Source of the DNA: Pseudomonas reidholzensis
GTDB taxonomy: Bacteria > Pseudomonadota > Gammaproteobacteria > Pseudomonadales > Pseudomonadaceae
Direction: 5' to 3'
NCBI RefSeq assembly: GCF_900536025.1
Contig: NZ_UNOZ01000020.1
Coordinates: 62,001 to 126,000, forward strand
DNA length: 64,000 nucleotides
This document shows positions 17,628 to 28,443 of this stretch, one piece after another. The first letter of the stretch is position 1. Each line of letters begins with the position of its first letter. Under the pieces are notes generated by a model. That model had not been told where the DNA came from. It searched no databases and worked only from the letters and a program-made list of their open reading frames with translations. Both the position numbers and the translations under genes were made by a program.

Positions 17628-18068
17628 GTGGGGAAATTCGACAAAGGCATTTATCGCCTCCTGCTGGTCGGTTGTGCACTCGGGTCAAGCGTAAGCCTGC
17701 CTGTTCAGGCTGAACAAGACGGCCGTATCGTGATCATTCGCGACGTGCAAACGCGCAACGCCGTCCGTGGCCCGCTGATCCCCGACCCTAATCCGGTCAC
17801 CGTCAATACCAACCCCTCCGAGCATGTACTCCGGCAAACCAACGAGCTGAGCGATGGCGATTTCGCCAGCATCAGCAGCGGCGCCGGTATCAGTTCGTTG
17901 ATCACCCAGCAGACCAACAACCTCGGCGGCAACATCGGCAACCAGACCCAGTTGCCCAATCTCGCCGGCGGCCGTGGCCCAGGCTCCGGCAACGGCATTT
18001 CCAACATGGTCAACTCCAGCGTCCAGAAGGGCCTGGGTGCCCTCAATGTCTTGAACGGGGGCAAATGA
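17628..18068 (+). CDS. fapA: Functional amyloid protein FapA
   Basis: A 146-residue periplasmic protein, first gene of the fap operon. It starts at GTG 17628 with AAGAAGGA upstream. A signal peptide (LLLVGCALGSSVSLPVQA) is followed by a disordered Asn/Gln/Gly-rich body (QQTNNLGGNIGNQTQ) resembling a single degenerate amyloid repeat. In Pseudomonas FapA controls fibre composition, perhaps as a chaperone, and its loss shifts the FapB/FapC ratio. It stays in the periplasm. Assignment rests on order and composition, because FapA proteins diverge quickly. Confidence 0.85.
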   Translation: MGKFDKGIYRLLLVGCALGSSVSLPVQAEQDGRIVIIRDVQTRNAVRGPLIPDPNPVTVNTNPSEHVLRQTNELSDGDFASISSGAGISSLITQQTNNLGGNIGNQTQLPNLAGGRGPGSGNGISNMVNSSVQKGLGALNVLNGGK

Positions 18069-18069
18069 G

Positions 18070-18642
18070 ATGAAGCACACGCTGCTGATCCTGGCCACGC
18101 TGTGCAGCGCACCGGCCTTCGCTCAATCTCCCGTCAGCAACACCGCGACCATCGACAATTCCGGTGCTCGCTACCAGGGCAATCTCACGGTCAACCAGGC
18201 CGCCGGCGATCAACAGCAACAGGCCAACGCTCGCGCCATCGCGGTCGGCCCCGACGCCACCGCCACCACCCAGATCCGTCAGCAACTGCGCAGCCCTCAG
18301 AACCCCAACATGGATGCCCGCTCGAGCATCCAGGGCGATGCCTTCAGCGGCGGCAACGGCGTGGTGGGTGTCAACCAGAGCGCCGGCGCCGGCAACCAGC
18401 AAGCCAACGCCTTGCGGATCAGCATCAGCAACCAGCCGCAAAGTATCGACGACAGCGTCCTCATGCAACAGAACGTGGCGCTGCTCAACAACTCCGATGC
18501 AACTGACTCTGCACCTGGCTATCGCCAGATCACTACCAGTGATCAGGCCTTCACCGGTAGCCGTGGGGTGATTCAGTTGAATCAGAGCGCCGGGGTGGGA
18601 AACCAAACGGCCAACACCCTCAGCGTACGGGTCGCGGATTGA
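18070..18642 (+). CDS. fapB: Amyloid nucleator FapB
   Basis: A 190-residue secreted protein with signal peptide MKHTLLILATLCSAPAFA. Three imperfect repeats carry the amyloid core pattern: GNLTVNQAAGDQQQQANARA, GVVGVNQSAGAGNQQANALR and GVIQLNQSAGVGNQTANTLS. FapB is the minor fibre component that nucleates FapC polymerisation on the cell surface, exported through FapF. The mature chain has no cysteine. It begins one base after the fapA stop. Confidence 0.92.
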   Translation: MKHTLLILATLCSAPAFAQSPVSNTATIDNSGARYQGNLTVNQAAGDQQQQANARAIAVGPDATATTQIRQQLRSPQNPNMDARSSIQGDAFSGGNGVVGVNQSAGAGNQQANALRISISNQPQSIDDSVLMQQNVALLNNSDATDSAPGYRQITTSDQAFTGSRGVIQLNQSAGVGNQTANTLSVRVAD

Positions 18643-18694
18643 CCCCAACAGTAAATAACAACACTTAACCTAAAACAGAGTACGGAGAATCACC

Positions 18695-20131
18695 ATGAAA
18701 CCCTCGATGGCAATCAAGCCTCTGGTTTTCGCAATTGCTGCGGTCATGGCTGTTGCTGTACAAGCTGATCAAAACGATCGTCGTGGTAACCACCACAACG
18801 GCAACAACAATCCTCCACCAACACGCTTCAATATCGATGCACAAGCCCGGGCGGTCGACAGCCAAAGCAGCACTGGCAACACGATCAGCAACCAGGGCAC
18901 CATCAACTCGGCCGAGATGAGCAGCTCCGGCGGCGGCGCCAACGGCAACGTCGGCATCAACGTGGCGGCCGGTAACGGCAACCAGCAGGACAACGCCGCA
19001 GCGATCGCCAACGCAGCCGCCGAGTCCAGCCTGGACAACAGCTTCGTCTTCGGCAATGCCACCGCCACTGCGCGCGTTGACCAACACAGCGCCCGCAACA
19101 CCGTCAACAACTGGTCAGCGCAGAACACTGCGTTGATGAGCGGTTCGGCCAACGGCGGCAACGGCAACATGGGCATCAACGTGGCCAGCGGCGATCTGAA
19201 CCAGCAGAAAAACACCATGGCCATCGCCAACGCCAACGCTGGGCTGGGCAATGCCACCGCCACCGCCAGTGCCGATCAGACTGGCCCTACGCTGACCGTC
19301 AACAACAACGCTGACCGCACCACCCGCCTCGACACGATCACGCTCACTACCACCAAGAGCGGTTCGTCCTCGGCCAGCGGGACCTTTGATGCCAGCATCG
19401 ACAAGAGCTCTTCGTCGAGCCTGAACGTCAGCGGCTCTCACAGCTACGACGCCAGCGGTTCGAACAGCTGGAACGCCAGCGGCTCCAGCAGCCACGACGC
19501 CAGCGGTTCGTTCGCCGCCAACGCCAGTGGTTCCAACAGCGCGGATGCCAGCGGCTCGCACAGCGCCAGCTCGAGCGCCAGCAGCAGTGGTTCTCTGACT
19601 GCGTCCTTGACCGCATCGGCTGAAGCCGCCCGGTCGAGCACCGTCAACTTCGGTCGTGGCGACCGTACCCGTAGCGAGAGCTCCAGTGCCTCGGTCGGTG
19701 CAGACCTCGATGCTTCGTACAACGCTGAGCACGCCAACGCCTACGACTCGTCGTTCGAGAAGTCCTATGACTCCTCCTACGCCAACTCGAAAGACGGCTC
19801 GTACACCAAGTCGAGCGACTCCTCGTACGAGAAAGCGCACGACTCGGCGTACACCAAGTCGGCCGACTCTTCGTTCGAAAAAGCCATCGAGAAGTCCTCC
19901 GAATCGTCGGACTCCATCTCGAAAAGCTACAGCGAAGCCAACGCGTATGAGTTGAGCAACAGCATCTCGTTCCAAGTGCTGACTCCTACCGGCTGGGCCA
20001 ACCCTGTGACCAACACCGCCACCCTGAGTGGTTCGGTGAATGGCGGCAGCGGCAACCTGGGCGTCAACGTCGCCTCGGGCGTCGGCAACCAGCAAAGCAA
20101 CTCGCTGGCCATCTCCAACCAATCGTTCTGA
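18695..20131 (+). CDS. fapC: Major amyloid fibre subunit FapC
   Basis: A 478-residue secreted protein (signal peptide ending AVAVQA; CGGAGAATCACC before the ATG). Three amyloid repeats are visible: NVGINVAAGNGNQQDNAAAI (R1), NMGINVASGDLNQQKNTMAI (R2) and NLGVNVASGVGNQQSNSLAI (R3, at the C terminus). R2 and R3 are separated by a linker of more than 200 residues made of Ser/Ala/Gly and short tandem units such as SSYEKAHDSAYTKSADSSFE. FapC is the main biofilm fibre of Pseudomonas. No cysteine is present in the mature protein. A terminator follows directly. Confidence 0.95.
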   Translation: MKPSMAIKPLVFAIAAVMAVAVQADQNDRRGNHHNGNNNPPPTRFNIDAQARAVDSQSSTGNTISNQGTINSAEMSSSGGGANGNVGINVAAGNGNQQDNAAAIANAAAESSLDNSFVFGNATATARVDQHSARNTVNNWSAQNTALMSGSANGGNGNMGINVASGDLNQQKNTMAIANANAGLGNATATASADQTGPTLTVNNNADRTTRLDTITLTTTKSGSSSASGTFDASIDKSSSSSLNVSGSHSYDASGSNSWNASGSSSHDASGSFAANASGSNSADASGSHSASSSASSSGSLTASLTASAEAARSSTVNFGRGDRTRSESSSASVGADLDASYNAEHANAYDSSFEKSYDSSYANSKDGSYTKSSDSSYEKAHDSAYTKSADSSFEKAIEKSSESSDSISKSYSEANAYELSNSISFQVLTPTGWANPVTNTATLSGSVNGGSGNLGVNVASGVGNQQSNSLAISNQSF

Positions 20132-20145
20132 TTGGTCTGGCCTGG

Positions 20146-20170
20146 AGGCCCCCTTCGGGGGGCCTTTTTT
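20146..20170 (+). terminator. Intra-operon terminator after fapC
   Basis: GGCCCCC-TTC-GGGGGGCC hairpin followed by TTTTTT, 15 bases after the fapC stop and 27 before fapD. It should give more fapABC than fapDEF transcript. Confidence 0.88.
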
Positions 20171-20196
20171 CAACCGAACAAGGAAGGCGTCCGATC

Positions 20197-20877
20197 ATGC
20201 GTATTATCGCCTTGGCGTGTTTGCTGTGCATGGCCAGCCTGAGCGAAGCCGCTCAAATGCCACTTTCGGTACTGCCGGGAGGGGGCGTGGTGTTCAAGCC
20301 GATCCAGAGTGTGCGCGAGCGCAAGTTTGCCGACCTGGTCCAGCAGAAAACCGACTTCAGTTGTGGTGCCGCCGCGCTGGGGACCATCCTGCGCCAAGCC
20401 TACTGGCTCGACGTCGACGAACACCAGATCATCGAAGGCATGCTGGCACACGCCGACCAGGACCTGGTCCGCACCCAGGGTTTCTCGATGCTCGACATGA
20501 AACGCTACGTCGAAAGCCTCGGCATGCGCGCGCGGGGTTACAAGGTAGCGCCAGAAAGCCTCAACGATGTACGCATTCCCGTGGTGGTCCTCATGGACAT
20601 CCGCGGCTACAAGCACTTCGTGGTCCTGCAGAAAGTCGACAAAGGCTGGGTGTATATCGGTGATCCGGTACTCGGCCACAAACGCTTCAAGACCGAAGAC
20701 TTCGTCAAAGGCTGGAACGGCATCATCTTTGCCGTGATCGGCCAAGGGTACGACAAGGGCAACGCCTTGCTCGACCCACCGCTACCCCTTACCGCCAAGA
20801 ACCGCATCAACAACTTCACCCCGGTGCAAGACGCAGAGTTGATGGATTTCGGATTCATCCAAAGCGACTTCTTCTAA
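20197..20877 (+). CDS. fapD: C39-like cysteine peptidase FapD
   Basis: A 226-residue periplasmic protein (signal peptide ending SEA) of the C39 bacteriocin-peptidase fold. The catalytic Cys56 is in KTDFSCGAAALGTILRQAY, the His in RGYKHFVVLQK (His140) and the Asp in YIGDPVLG (Asp156). So the triad is complete. FapD is required for Fap export and is thought to process or license components; its substrate is not firmly known. It has its own AAGGAAGG ribosome site after the fapC terminator. Confidence 0.92.
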   Translation: MRIIALACLLCMASLSEAAQMPLSVLPGGGVVFKPIQSVRERKFADLVQQKTDFSCGAAALGTILRQAYWLDVDEHQIIEGMLAHADQDLVRTQGFSMLDMKRYVESLGMRARGYKVAPESLNDVRIPVVVLMDIRGYKHFVVLQKVDKGWVYIGDPVLGHKRFKTEDFVKGWNGIIFAVIGQGYDKGNALLDPPLPLTAKNRINNFTPVQDAELMDFGFIQSDFF

Positions 20878-20910
20878 TGATAAGGGAGCATGACGCTCCG
20901 GGAGCCTGCA

Positions 20911-21675
20911 ATGAAGACTTCAATCTGGGTAGCCATGCTTTGCCTGGCCGCCAGCCTGCCGACCCAGGCGCAGACATTAAAACCGATTGAATTGAAAGAT
21001 CAGGAGTTGGCCAACTTGCGCGGCCGGTATGTCATGCCGGGGCGAATCGTCAGTTTTGGCGTGGTCATGACCAGTACCTGGCAAAACGCCAAGGGCGATG
21101 TGATCGGCGCCAGCTCCTCGATGCAAGTACAGCAATCGACCATCAAGCCGCAATTCTATGTGTCGATGATCAATGAAAAAGGCACCGGCTCGGCAAGTTC
21201 GCCAAACACCAGCACCCCACCCAGCACAGGCACTGGCAGCGTCACCGGCGGCAGCGGCCTGAACAGCACCCAAGGGGTCACTCAGGTGGTACGGGCGGCC
21301 GGCGACAACAACAGCGCCTACAACAACGTCGATATCAATGTCAGCAAGGGCAATGCCGCCCCTGCGACGCCGCCGCAGGGCCAGGTCCTGGCGGCAGGTT
21401 CGACCTTGACCGGCGCCAATGACGCGGGGGCCTTGAGTGTTTCTTCCAGCGGAGCCGGCGTTCAGCTCAACATCGTTGCCAACAACAACCAAGGCACGAC
21501 CATGCAACGCCTGGCACAAGGCGGGCTGATGCAGAACACCACCTTGATTGGCGGTGGCAACCAGGTCCGCAACATCACCTCGTTGAATGTGGTGATGCGC
21601 GAAAACGTCCCCACCGCCGCTTCGTTGAACGGCAATCTTGACCAGCTCAAAGGTCTTCGCGCGCTAGGATATTGA
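20911..21675 (+). CDS. fapE: Fap fibre-associated protein FapE
   Basis: A 254-residue secreted protein; I use ATG 20911 (MKTSIWVAMLCLAASLPTQA signal) with GGGAG upstream rather than the earlier 20890. The mature part begins with the FapE-type segment IELKDQELANLRGRYVMPGRIVSFGVVM. A Ser/Gly/Thr linker and an Asn/Gln-rich C-terminal region (QLNIVANNNQGTTMQRLAQG) follow. FapE is found in small amounts in Fap fibres and is needed for export. An amyloid-repeat resemblance is weak. Confidence 0.88.
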   Translation: MKTSIWVAMLCLAASLPTQAQTLKPIELKDQELANLRGRYVMPGRIVSFGVVMTSTWQNAKGDVIGASSSMQVQQSTIKPQFYVSMINEKGTGSASSPNTSTPPSTGTGSVTGGSGLNSTQGVTQVVRAAGDNNSAYNNVDINVSKGNAAPATPPQGQVLAAGSTLTGANDAGALSVSSSGAGVQLNIVANNNQGTTMQRLAQGGLMQNTTLIGGGNQVRNITSLNVVMRENVPTAASLNGNLDQLKGLRALGY

Positions 21676-21721
21676 TCTACGCTCAGTCTCATCATATGTA
21701 GTCAGAAGGGACGGCTAACCC

Positions 21722-23002
21722 ATGCACCGATCGTTAACGTTCAGAGCTATCGTCTGTTTGACTAGCCTGACCCCGGCGACAATGCTCTACGCAGCAGCGG
21801 ATCCTCAGGTCGAATTATTAAAACAAGAACTCATGGAGTTGAAAGAGCGTTACCAAGCCCAACAGAACGCGCTGATGGTACTCGAACAGCGCGTTCGCCA
21901 AGTTGAAGAGACACCCGCCCCACCCCAGCCCAAACGCTTGACCCGATCCCCCGCCGAGCCCGTCAAGGGCGCTACGGTGGCCTCCGGTGCCCCGGGCACT
22001 ACGGGCGGCAGCGGTTATGGCCAGTCGCTGAAGGACGATTCGGAGCCCGCACAGAGCGTCTCCAACCTGTATGACGAGGCCAGTGGCTTCTTCGGTGGCG
22101 GCAAGTTCAGTGTCGAGACCGGCATTACCTATACCCATTACGACACGCGTGCGCTGACCCTCAACGGGTTTCTCGCACTGGACTCGATCTTCCTCGGCCA
22201 GATCAACCTCGACCGGATCAAGGCGGACAACTGGACCCTGGACCTGACGGCCCGCTATAACCTCGATCAACGCTGGCAGTTCGACATAAACGTGCCGGTG
22301 GTCTACCGCGAATCTACCTATTCCTCGGGTGGTGCAGGCGGCGCAGGCCCCGTGACATCGGATGCGACCGTCACCCGCGACCCGACCATCGGCGACGTCA
22401 ACTTCGGGGTTGCCTACAAGTTCCTCGACGAGTCCGAGAACTGGCCGGATTCGGTGGTCACGCTGCGCGTCAAGGCACCGACCGGCAAAGACCCTTACGG
22501 TATCAAGCTGATCGAGGACCCCACCAACGACAACCTCGCAGTCCCCGAGAGCCTGCCCACCGGCAATGGTGTGTGGTCGATTACACCGGGTATCTCGCTG
22601 GTCAAGACTTTCGACCCGGCGGTGCTGTTCGGCAGCCTGTCCTATACCTACAACCTGGAGGATTCGTTCAGCGACATCAGCGCGGCGGAGGGCAGCAAGG
22701 TCCCCGGCGACGTGAAACTCGGCAACTCCTGGCAGATCGGTGCCGGTATCGCGTTTGCCCTGAACGAGAAGATGAGCATGTCGTTCTCGGTCACCGACCA
22801 GTTCGCCACCAAGAGCAAGATCAGGCCCGATGGCGGCGACTGGCAAAAGCTGTCCAACAGCGACTACAACGCGGCCAACTTCAACGTCGGCCTGACCCTG
22901 GCCGCGACCGACAACCTGACCATCGTGCCAAACCTGTCGATCGGCCTCACCGACGACGCCCCGGACTTCACCTTCAGCCTGAAATTCCCCTACTACTTCT
23001 GA
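21722..23002 (+). CDS. fapF: Outer-membrane amyloid secretion pore FapF
   Basis: A 426-residue outer-membrane protein. After the signal peptide comes a coiled coil (about 28-63, [20 protein letters not shown]) that trimerises and plugs the channel. A flexible linker and a 12-strand-type beta barrel follow, from about residue 120 ([13 protein letters not shown]) to the terminal FSLKFPYYF, whose last Phe is the usual Bam signal. FapF forms trimeric pores exporting FapB, FapC and FapE. It is the last gene of the operon and is followed by a strong terminator. Confidence 0.94.
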   Translation: MHRSLTFRAIVCLTSLTPATMLYAAADPQVELLKQELMELKERYQAQQNALMVLEQRVRQVEETPAPPQPKRLTRSPAEPVKGATVASGAPGTTGGSGYGQSLKDDSEPAQSVSNLYDEASGFFGGGKFSVETGITYTHYDTRALTLNGFLALDSIFLGQINLDRIKADNWTLDLTARYNLDQRWQFDINVPVVYRESTYSSGGAGGAGPVTSDATVTRDPTIGDVNFGVAYKFLDESENWPDSVVTLRVKAPTGKDPYGIKLIEDPTNDNLAVPESLPTGNGVWSITPGISLVKTFDPAVLFGSLSYTYNLEDSFSDISAAEGSKVPGDVKLGNSWQIGAGIAFALNEKMSMSFSVTDQFATKSKIRPDGGDWQKLSNSDYNAANFNVGLTLAATDNLTIVPNLSIGLTDDAPDFTFSLKFPYYF

Positions 23003-23014
23003 CCGCCAACACCA

Positions 23015-23045
23015 CGCCGGCCCGCTCTCTGGGCCGGCGTTTTTG
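23015..23045 (+). terminator. Rho-independent terminator of fap operon
   Basis: CGCCGGCCC-GCTCTCT-GGGCCGGCG stem and loop followed by TTTTT, 13 bases after the fapF stop. Confidence 0.92.
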
Positions 23046-23138
23046 GTTACCGGCATTGTCTGCGTCCGCCTTCGCGCCCCACCCCTGTTATCATTGAGCA
23101 GGTTTTTGTGACGGCTTGATGGCAAGAAGGACGCTTTT

Positions 23139-25340
23139 GTGAAGAACATGCTCGGCCACCCCCGCGCCAGGCTTTTCAGCCTGGCCGCGCTGGTGCTGTT
23201 GATTCCACTCGGCGTGCGCGCCGTGCTGGGCTGGTCCAACCCGCTCGGCTACCTCTCCGACCTGGCGATCGGCAGCCTGCTGATCCTGCTGCTGCAACGG
23301 CGCGCCTGGTGGTTGGCGTTGCCGGTATTGCTGGCGTGGGGCGCACTGCTGATCGCCTCGGCCGAGCTGGTCAGTGCAGTCGGCCGGTTGCCGACCAGTG
23401 CCGACCTCGGCTACCTGGTCGACCCTCAGTTCATGGAAAACTCCACCGGCGGCGCCCTCGCCCACCCCTGGCTGCCCTGGACCCTCGTCGCCGGCCTGCT
23501 GGCCTGGCTGCTGACGCGCAAGCAGGCGCCGCGCCAGCCCGTCGCCGCGCTGCCGCGCAAGGCCTGGGCGCTGCCCGTGCTGCTGCTCGGCGCGCATTGG
23601 GCCAGCCAACACCTGCTGCCTTCGGACGCCGATCAATGGCGCCAGTACAACCTGCCGCACCAGCTGCTCTCGGCGGCGGTCGGCAACGTGCAACGCCAGG
23701 CCCATAGCTGGCTGGGCGATGACCTGCCGGTGCCGCCGCTGGCCAGCAACGGCCTGACCCAGTCCGACCTCAACGGGGTAAAGATGCTCGACGGCCCAGG
23801 CCGCGCGCGCAACCTGCTGGTGATTACCCTCGAAGGCATCCCCGGCGCCTACGTGCGGGCCAACCGCGAAGCCCTGCACAGCCGCTTCGACCAGGAGCTG
23901 ATGCCCAACCTCAGCCGCTGGGCCGAGCGCGGCATGAACACCCCCGACTACGTCCTGCACACCCATCAGACCATCCGTGGCCTGTACGCCATGCTCTGTG
24001 GCGATTACGACAAACTCGCCAACGGCACGCCCAAGGGCGTCGAGCTGCTGACCCAGGAGGTGCGCAACCAGGCCTGCCTGCCTGCGCAACTGCAGCAGGC
24101 CGGGTTTGCCACCCACTACCTGCAGGGCGCCGGCCTGCGCTTCATGGCCAAGGACCGGATCATGCCGCACATCGGCTTCGGCTCGGTACATGGCCTGGAG
24201 TGGTTCAGCAACGACAACTACCTCGAGTTCCCCTGGGGCAAGGATGACCGGGCGTTCTTCGAAGGCGCGCAGGACTACGTCAGCCAGCTGCGCAAGAGCA
24301 AACAGCCGTGGATGCTGACCCTGCTGACCGTGGGCACCCACCAGCCCTACTCGGCGCCCGACGATTACCTGCAACGCTACGACACGCCCAAGCAGGCGGC
24401 CGTGGCCTACCTCGACGACGCGCTGGGCAAGTTCCTCGACAACCTCGAGCGCCAGGGCGTGCTCAAGGACACCCTGGTGGTGATCACCTCCGACGAGTCG
24501 CATGGCATCGACGGCGTGCGCCTGGCGTCCTCATGGGGCTTCAACCTGATGCTCGCACCGGAGCAGGCCCAGTTGCCCCGCATCAACAAGGGCACTTACG
24601 GCCACGTCGACCTGGCCACCTCGCTGCTCGACTACTTCACCCTGCCGATCCCGGCGGCGCTGGCGGGCCGCTCGCTGCTGCGCAACTATGACAGCGGCCG
24701 CGAGATGATCGCCTTCACCAACGGCATGCTGCGTTATCACGACGGCCTGGGCGTGCTGACCGAGTGCGATTTCCAGCAGCGCTGCCGACGCTATGCCAGC
24801 CAGGGGTTCATTGCCGACAAGGCCGAGTACCTGGGCCGTGGCGAGGGCATGCTCGGCCAGCAGGTCACCGACCTTGCGGCCACCCTCGACCAGTCGCTGC
24901 TGCAGACGCCCCTCAACCTGCGCTACCAGTTCGGCGGCCCGACGGCGATTGCCCTGCACCCGAGCATCCGCGACGACTGGGCCGACAACCTGATCGGCGC
25001 GCAATACCTGGAAATGCCCGAGGGCTCGCACACCCGCGTCCGGGTCAAGGTGCGTGCGCTGGACCCACAGCACACCGCCTACATTCAGCTCAAGGCCAAG
25101 GAGCTTGAACAGGACGTGCCGCTGGGCTTGCCGGACGAAATCGCCGTCACCGCGGGTGAGCCGCTGGAGCTGGAGTTCAGCTTTGACAACCCGTCGCTGC
25201 GCAAGGCGTTCTCGTTCCACCTGCTGGGTTACGGCGACGGCGAGGTCGAAGTCAGCGATTTCAGCGTGATCACTGCCATGCCGGGCGAAGATGAGCCGGC
25301 CAACGACCTGCAGGATGGCCATATCGCCCATTCCAGCTGA
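23139..25340 (+). CDS. LtaS-like sulfatase/phosphotransferase membrane protein
   Basis: A 733-residue protein (GTG start 23139). The N terminus has four to five membrane segments (to about residue 165); the rest is a periplasmic alkaline-phosphatase/sulfatase fold. Active-site features are LVITLEGIPGAYV (first metal ligand), HTHQTIRGLYAMLCG with the likely Thr nucleophile, and VGTHQPYSAP. SDESHG carries the other metal ligands. This is the plan of lipoteichoic acid synthase and of OpgB-like enzymes, which transfer glycerol phosphate or phosphoethanolamine to envelope glycans. In a Gram-negative host an osmoregulated-glucan or lipid substrate is more likely than teichoic acid. A beta-rich C-terminal domain (about 610-715) is extra. 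Confidence 0.82.
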   Translation: MKNMLGHPRARLFSLAALVLLIPLGVRAVLGWSNPLGYLSDLAIGSLLILLLQRRAWWLALPVLLAWGALLIASAELVSAVGRLPTSADLGYLVDPQFMENSTGGALAHPWLPWTLVAGLLAWLLTRKQAPRQPVAALPRKAWALPVLLLGAHWASQHLLPSDADQWRQYNLPHQLLSAAVGNVQRQAHSWLGDDLPVPPLASNGLTQSDLNGVKMLDGPGRARNLLVITLEGIPGAYVRANREALHSRFDQELMPNLSRWAERGMNTPDYVLHTHQTIRGLYAMLCGDYDKLANGTPKGVELLTQEVRNQACLPAQLQQAGFATHYLQGAGLRFMAKDRIMPHIGFGSVHGLEWFSNDNYLEFPWGKDDRAFFEGAQDYVSQLRKSKQPWMLTLLTVGTHQPYSAPDDYLQRYDTPKQAAVAYLDDALGKFLDNLERQGVLKDTLVVITSDESHGIDGVRLASSWGFNLMLAPEQAQLPRINKGTYGHVDLATSLLDYFTLPIPAALAGRSLLRNYDSGREMIAFTNGMLRYHDGLGVLTECDFQQRCRRYASQGFIADKAEYLGRGEGMLGQQVTDLAATLDQSLLQTPLNLRYQFGGPTAIALHPSIRDDWADNLIGAQYLEMPEGSHTRVRVKVRALDPQHTAYIQLKAKELEQDVPLGLPDEIAVTAGEPLELEFSFDNPSLRKAFSFHLLGYGDGEVEVSDFSVITAMPGEDEPANDLQDGHIAHSS

Positions 25341-25421
25341 AAGCGTGGCCCAGGCTGGTGAACTGGGCCAGAGCGTCTTTACTTGAATAAAAACAACAGC
25401 CGTCACAGAGGGAAGTGCCCC

Positions 25422-25808
25422 ATGAAGATTGTGGTCACCAGTATTCTTGTCGACGATCAGGCCAAGGCATTGGCGTTCTACCACTACGTACTCGGCTTCG
25501 AGCCCAAGCAGGATGTGCCAATGGGCAGGCACCGCTGGCTCACCCTCACCTCCCCCAACGACCCGCACGGCGTCGAGCTGCTCCTCGAGCCCGACGCACA
25601 CCCGGCGGCCAGGGCCTTCAAGAGCGCGATCAAGCAGGACGGGATACCCGCCACCTCGTTTGGCGTGCGCGACATCCAGGCCGAGTACACCCGTTTGTGC
25701 AAAGCCGGCGTCGAATTCACCCAGCCGCCGACCGACCTCGGCCCGGTCATCGTCGCCGTGTTCGACGACACCTGCGGTAACCTGATCCAGATCGCCCAAC
25801 GCCATTGA
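25422..25808 (+). CDS. VOC superfamily (glyoxalase-like) protein
   Basis: A 128-residue protein; the ATG at 25422 (AGAGGGAAG upstream) gives MKIVVTSILVDDQAKALAFY, the typical first beta-alpha unit of a VOC domain. The second half ends with VIVAVFDDTCGNLIQIAQ, the usual final strand with its metal-binding acidic position. One VOC module of two beta-alpha-beta-beta-beta units is present. Such proteins act as glyoxalases, dioxygenases or resistance proteins; the class here cannot be fixed. It seems monocistronic. Confidence 0.85.
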   Translation: MKIVVTSILVDDQAKALAFYHYVLGFEPKQDVPMGRHRWLTLTSPNDPHGVELLLEPDAHPAARAFKSAIKQDGIPATSFGVRDIQAEYTRLCKAGVEFTQPPTDLGPVIVAVFDDTCGNLIQIAQRH

Positions 25809-25923
25809 CCCCGCCCGCGCGGTGCCTGCGGGCACCGCGACAGCAAGGTTCGATACGCCGTCCTGGCGTTCCGCTACAGTGCTCGAAGCCCTCCCCAGCG
25901 CAGCCACAACAAGGATAAATTCC

Positions 25924-26493
25924 ATGCGCTACGAATTCAGCGAAGTGCTCAACGACCTGATCGACTATTTCCTCCTCGGCGACATCCAGTTGCTGGCCCG
26001 CTTCAAGCAGGAAAACGACCTGCCCGACGATCTCGCCCACGAGTTCACCCACACCGACAGCGGCGACCGCGCAGTGCTCGAGGGCGTGGTGGTGCCGCTG
26101 GCCGGCATCGAGAACCTGCCTTACACGATCATCTTCAGCCTCGACGAGCCAACCCCGGCCCTGCTCGAGCCCGGCAGCCGCCTGCAGCACCGCCGCGGCG
26201 GCTATGTGCTGAAGGTGGAAAACCGCGCAGTGATGCTGTTTACCTGGCGGATCCTGCAGCATTTCACCAACAAGACCCTGGGCGACCTGCTGGCGCGTTA
26301 CCAGATGCCCAACCGGCCGATCATCGAACTGGACAACGGCTGGTACAACGTCGAAGTGCTGGCGGGCGCGGTCAAGCGTGACGGCCTTTTCGAGCCGACC
26401 TTCGAGTTCGTCCTGAAAAAGAGCTGGAGCCGGGGCGACGCTTCGACAGTAGACACCAGCTACGCCTTCACCCTGCGCGGCGACTTTGCCTGA
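25924..26493 (+). CDS. Conserved hypothetical protein
   Basis: A 189-residue acidic soluble protein starting at ATG 25924 (AAGGATAAATTCC upstream), beginning MRYEFSEVLNDLIDYFLLGD. It has an alpha/beta composition and a hydrophobic-patterned core (YVLKVENRAVMLFTWRILQHF). No signal peptide or known catalytic motif is seen. I do not recognise the family. The upstream VOC gene is on the same strand 115 bases away with a gap large enough for its own promoter. A REP-derived palindrome follows. Confidence 0.7.
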   Translation: MRYEFSEVLNDLIDYFLLGDIQLLARFKQENDLPDDLAHEFTHTDSGDRAVLEGVVVPLAGIENLPYTIIFSLDEPTPALLEPGSRLQHRRGGYVLKVENRAVMLFTWRILQHFTNKTLGDLLARYQMPNRPIIELDNGWYNVEVLAGAVKRDGLFEPTFEFVLKKSWSRGDASTVDTSYAFTLRGDFA

Positions 26494-26522
26494 TCATTCA
26501 CCAAGCCATTGGCCCTACTGAG

Positions 26523-26548
26523 GCCTTCGCGGGGCAAGCCGCGAAGGC
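26523..26548. repeat. Short REP-derived palindrome
   Basis: GCCTTCGCGG and CCGCGAAGGC flank a GGCAAG-like core between two convergent genes; it could also form a transcript-end hairpin. There is no T-run. Confidence 0.65.
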
Positions 26549-26567
26549 GCAGCAGCAGGCCTGCACC

Positions 26568-28238
<1,671 letters not shown>

Positions 28239-28443
28239 GGGTTGCCTCCGTGTTGTTCTTGTAGGCCGGAGTACCTCATAGACAACACACCGCACCCTGG
28301 CCCTTGGGCTTGTTTGGATCACGGTTGCGCGAAGCACGACGAAGCGAACCGCTTCGGATCGCAGCAAGGTAAGCTGAAGCATAATCGGCTTTGTCGGGAT
28401 ATCCACTCGCCAGCATGCCAGGGCCGCACAAGGACACAGGCGC

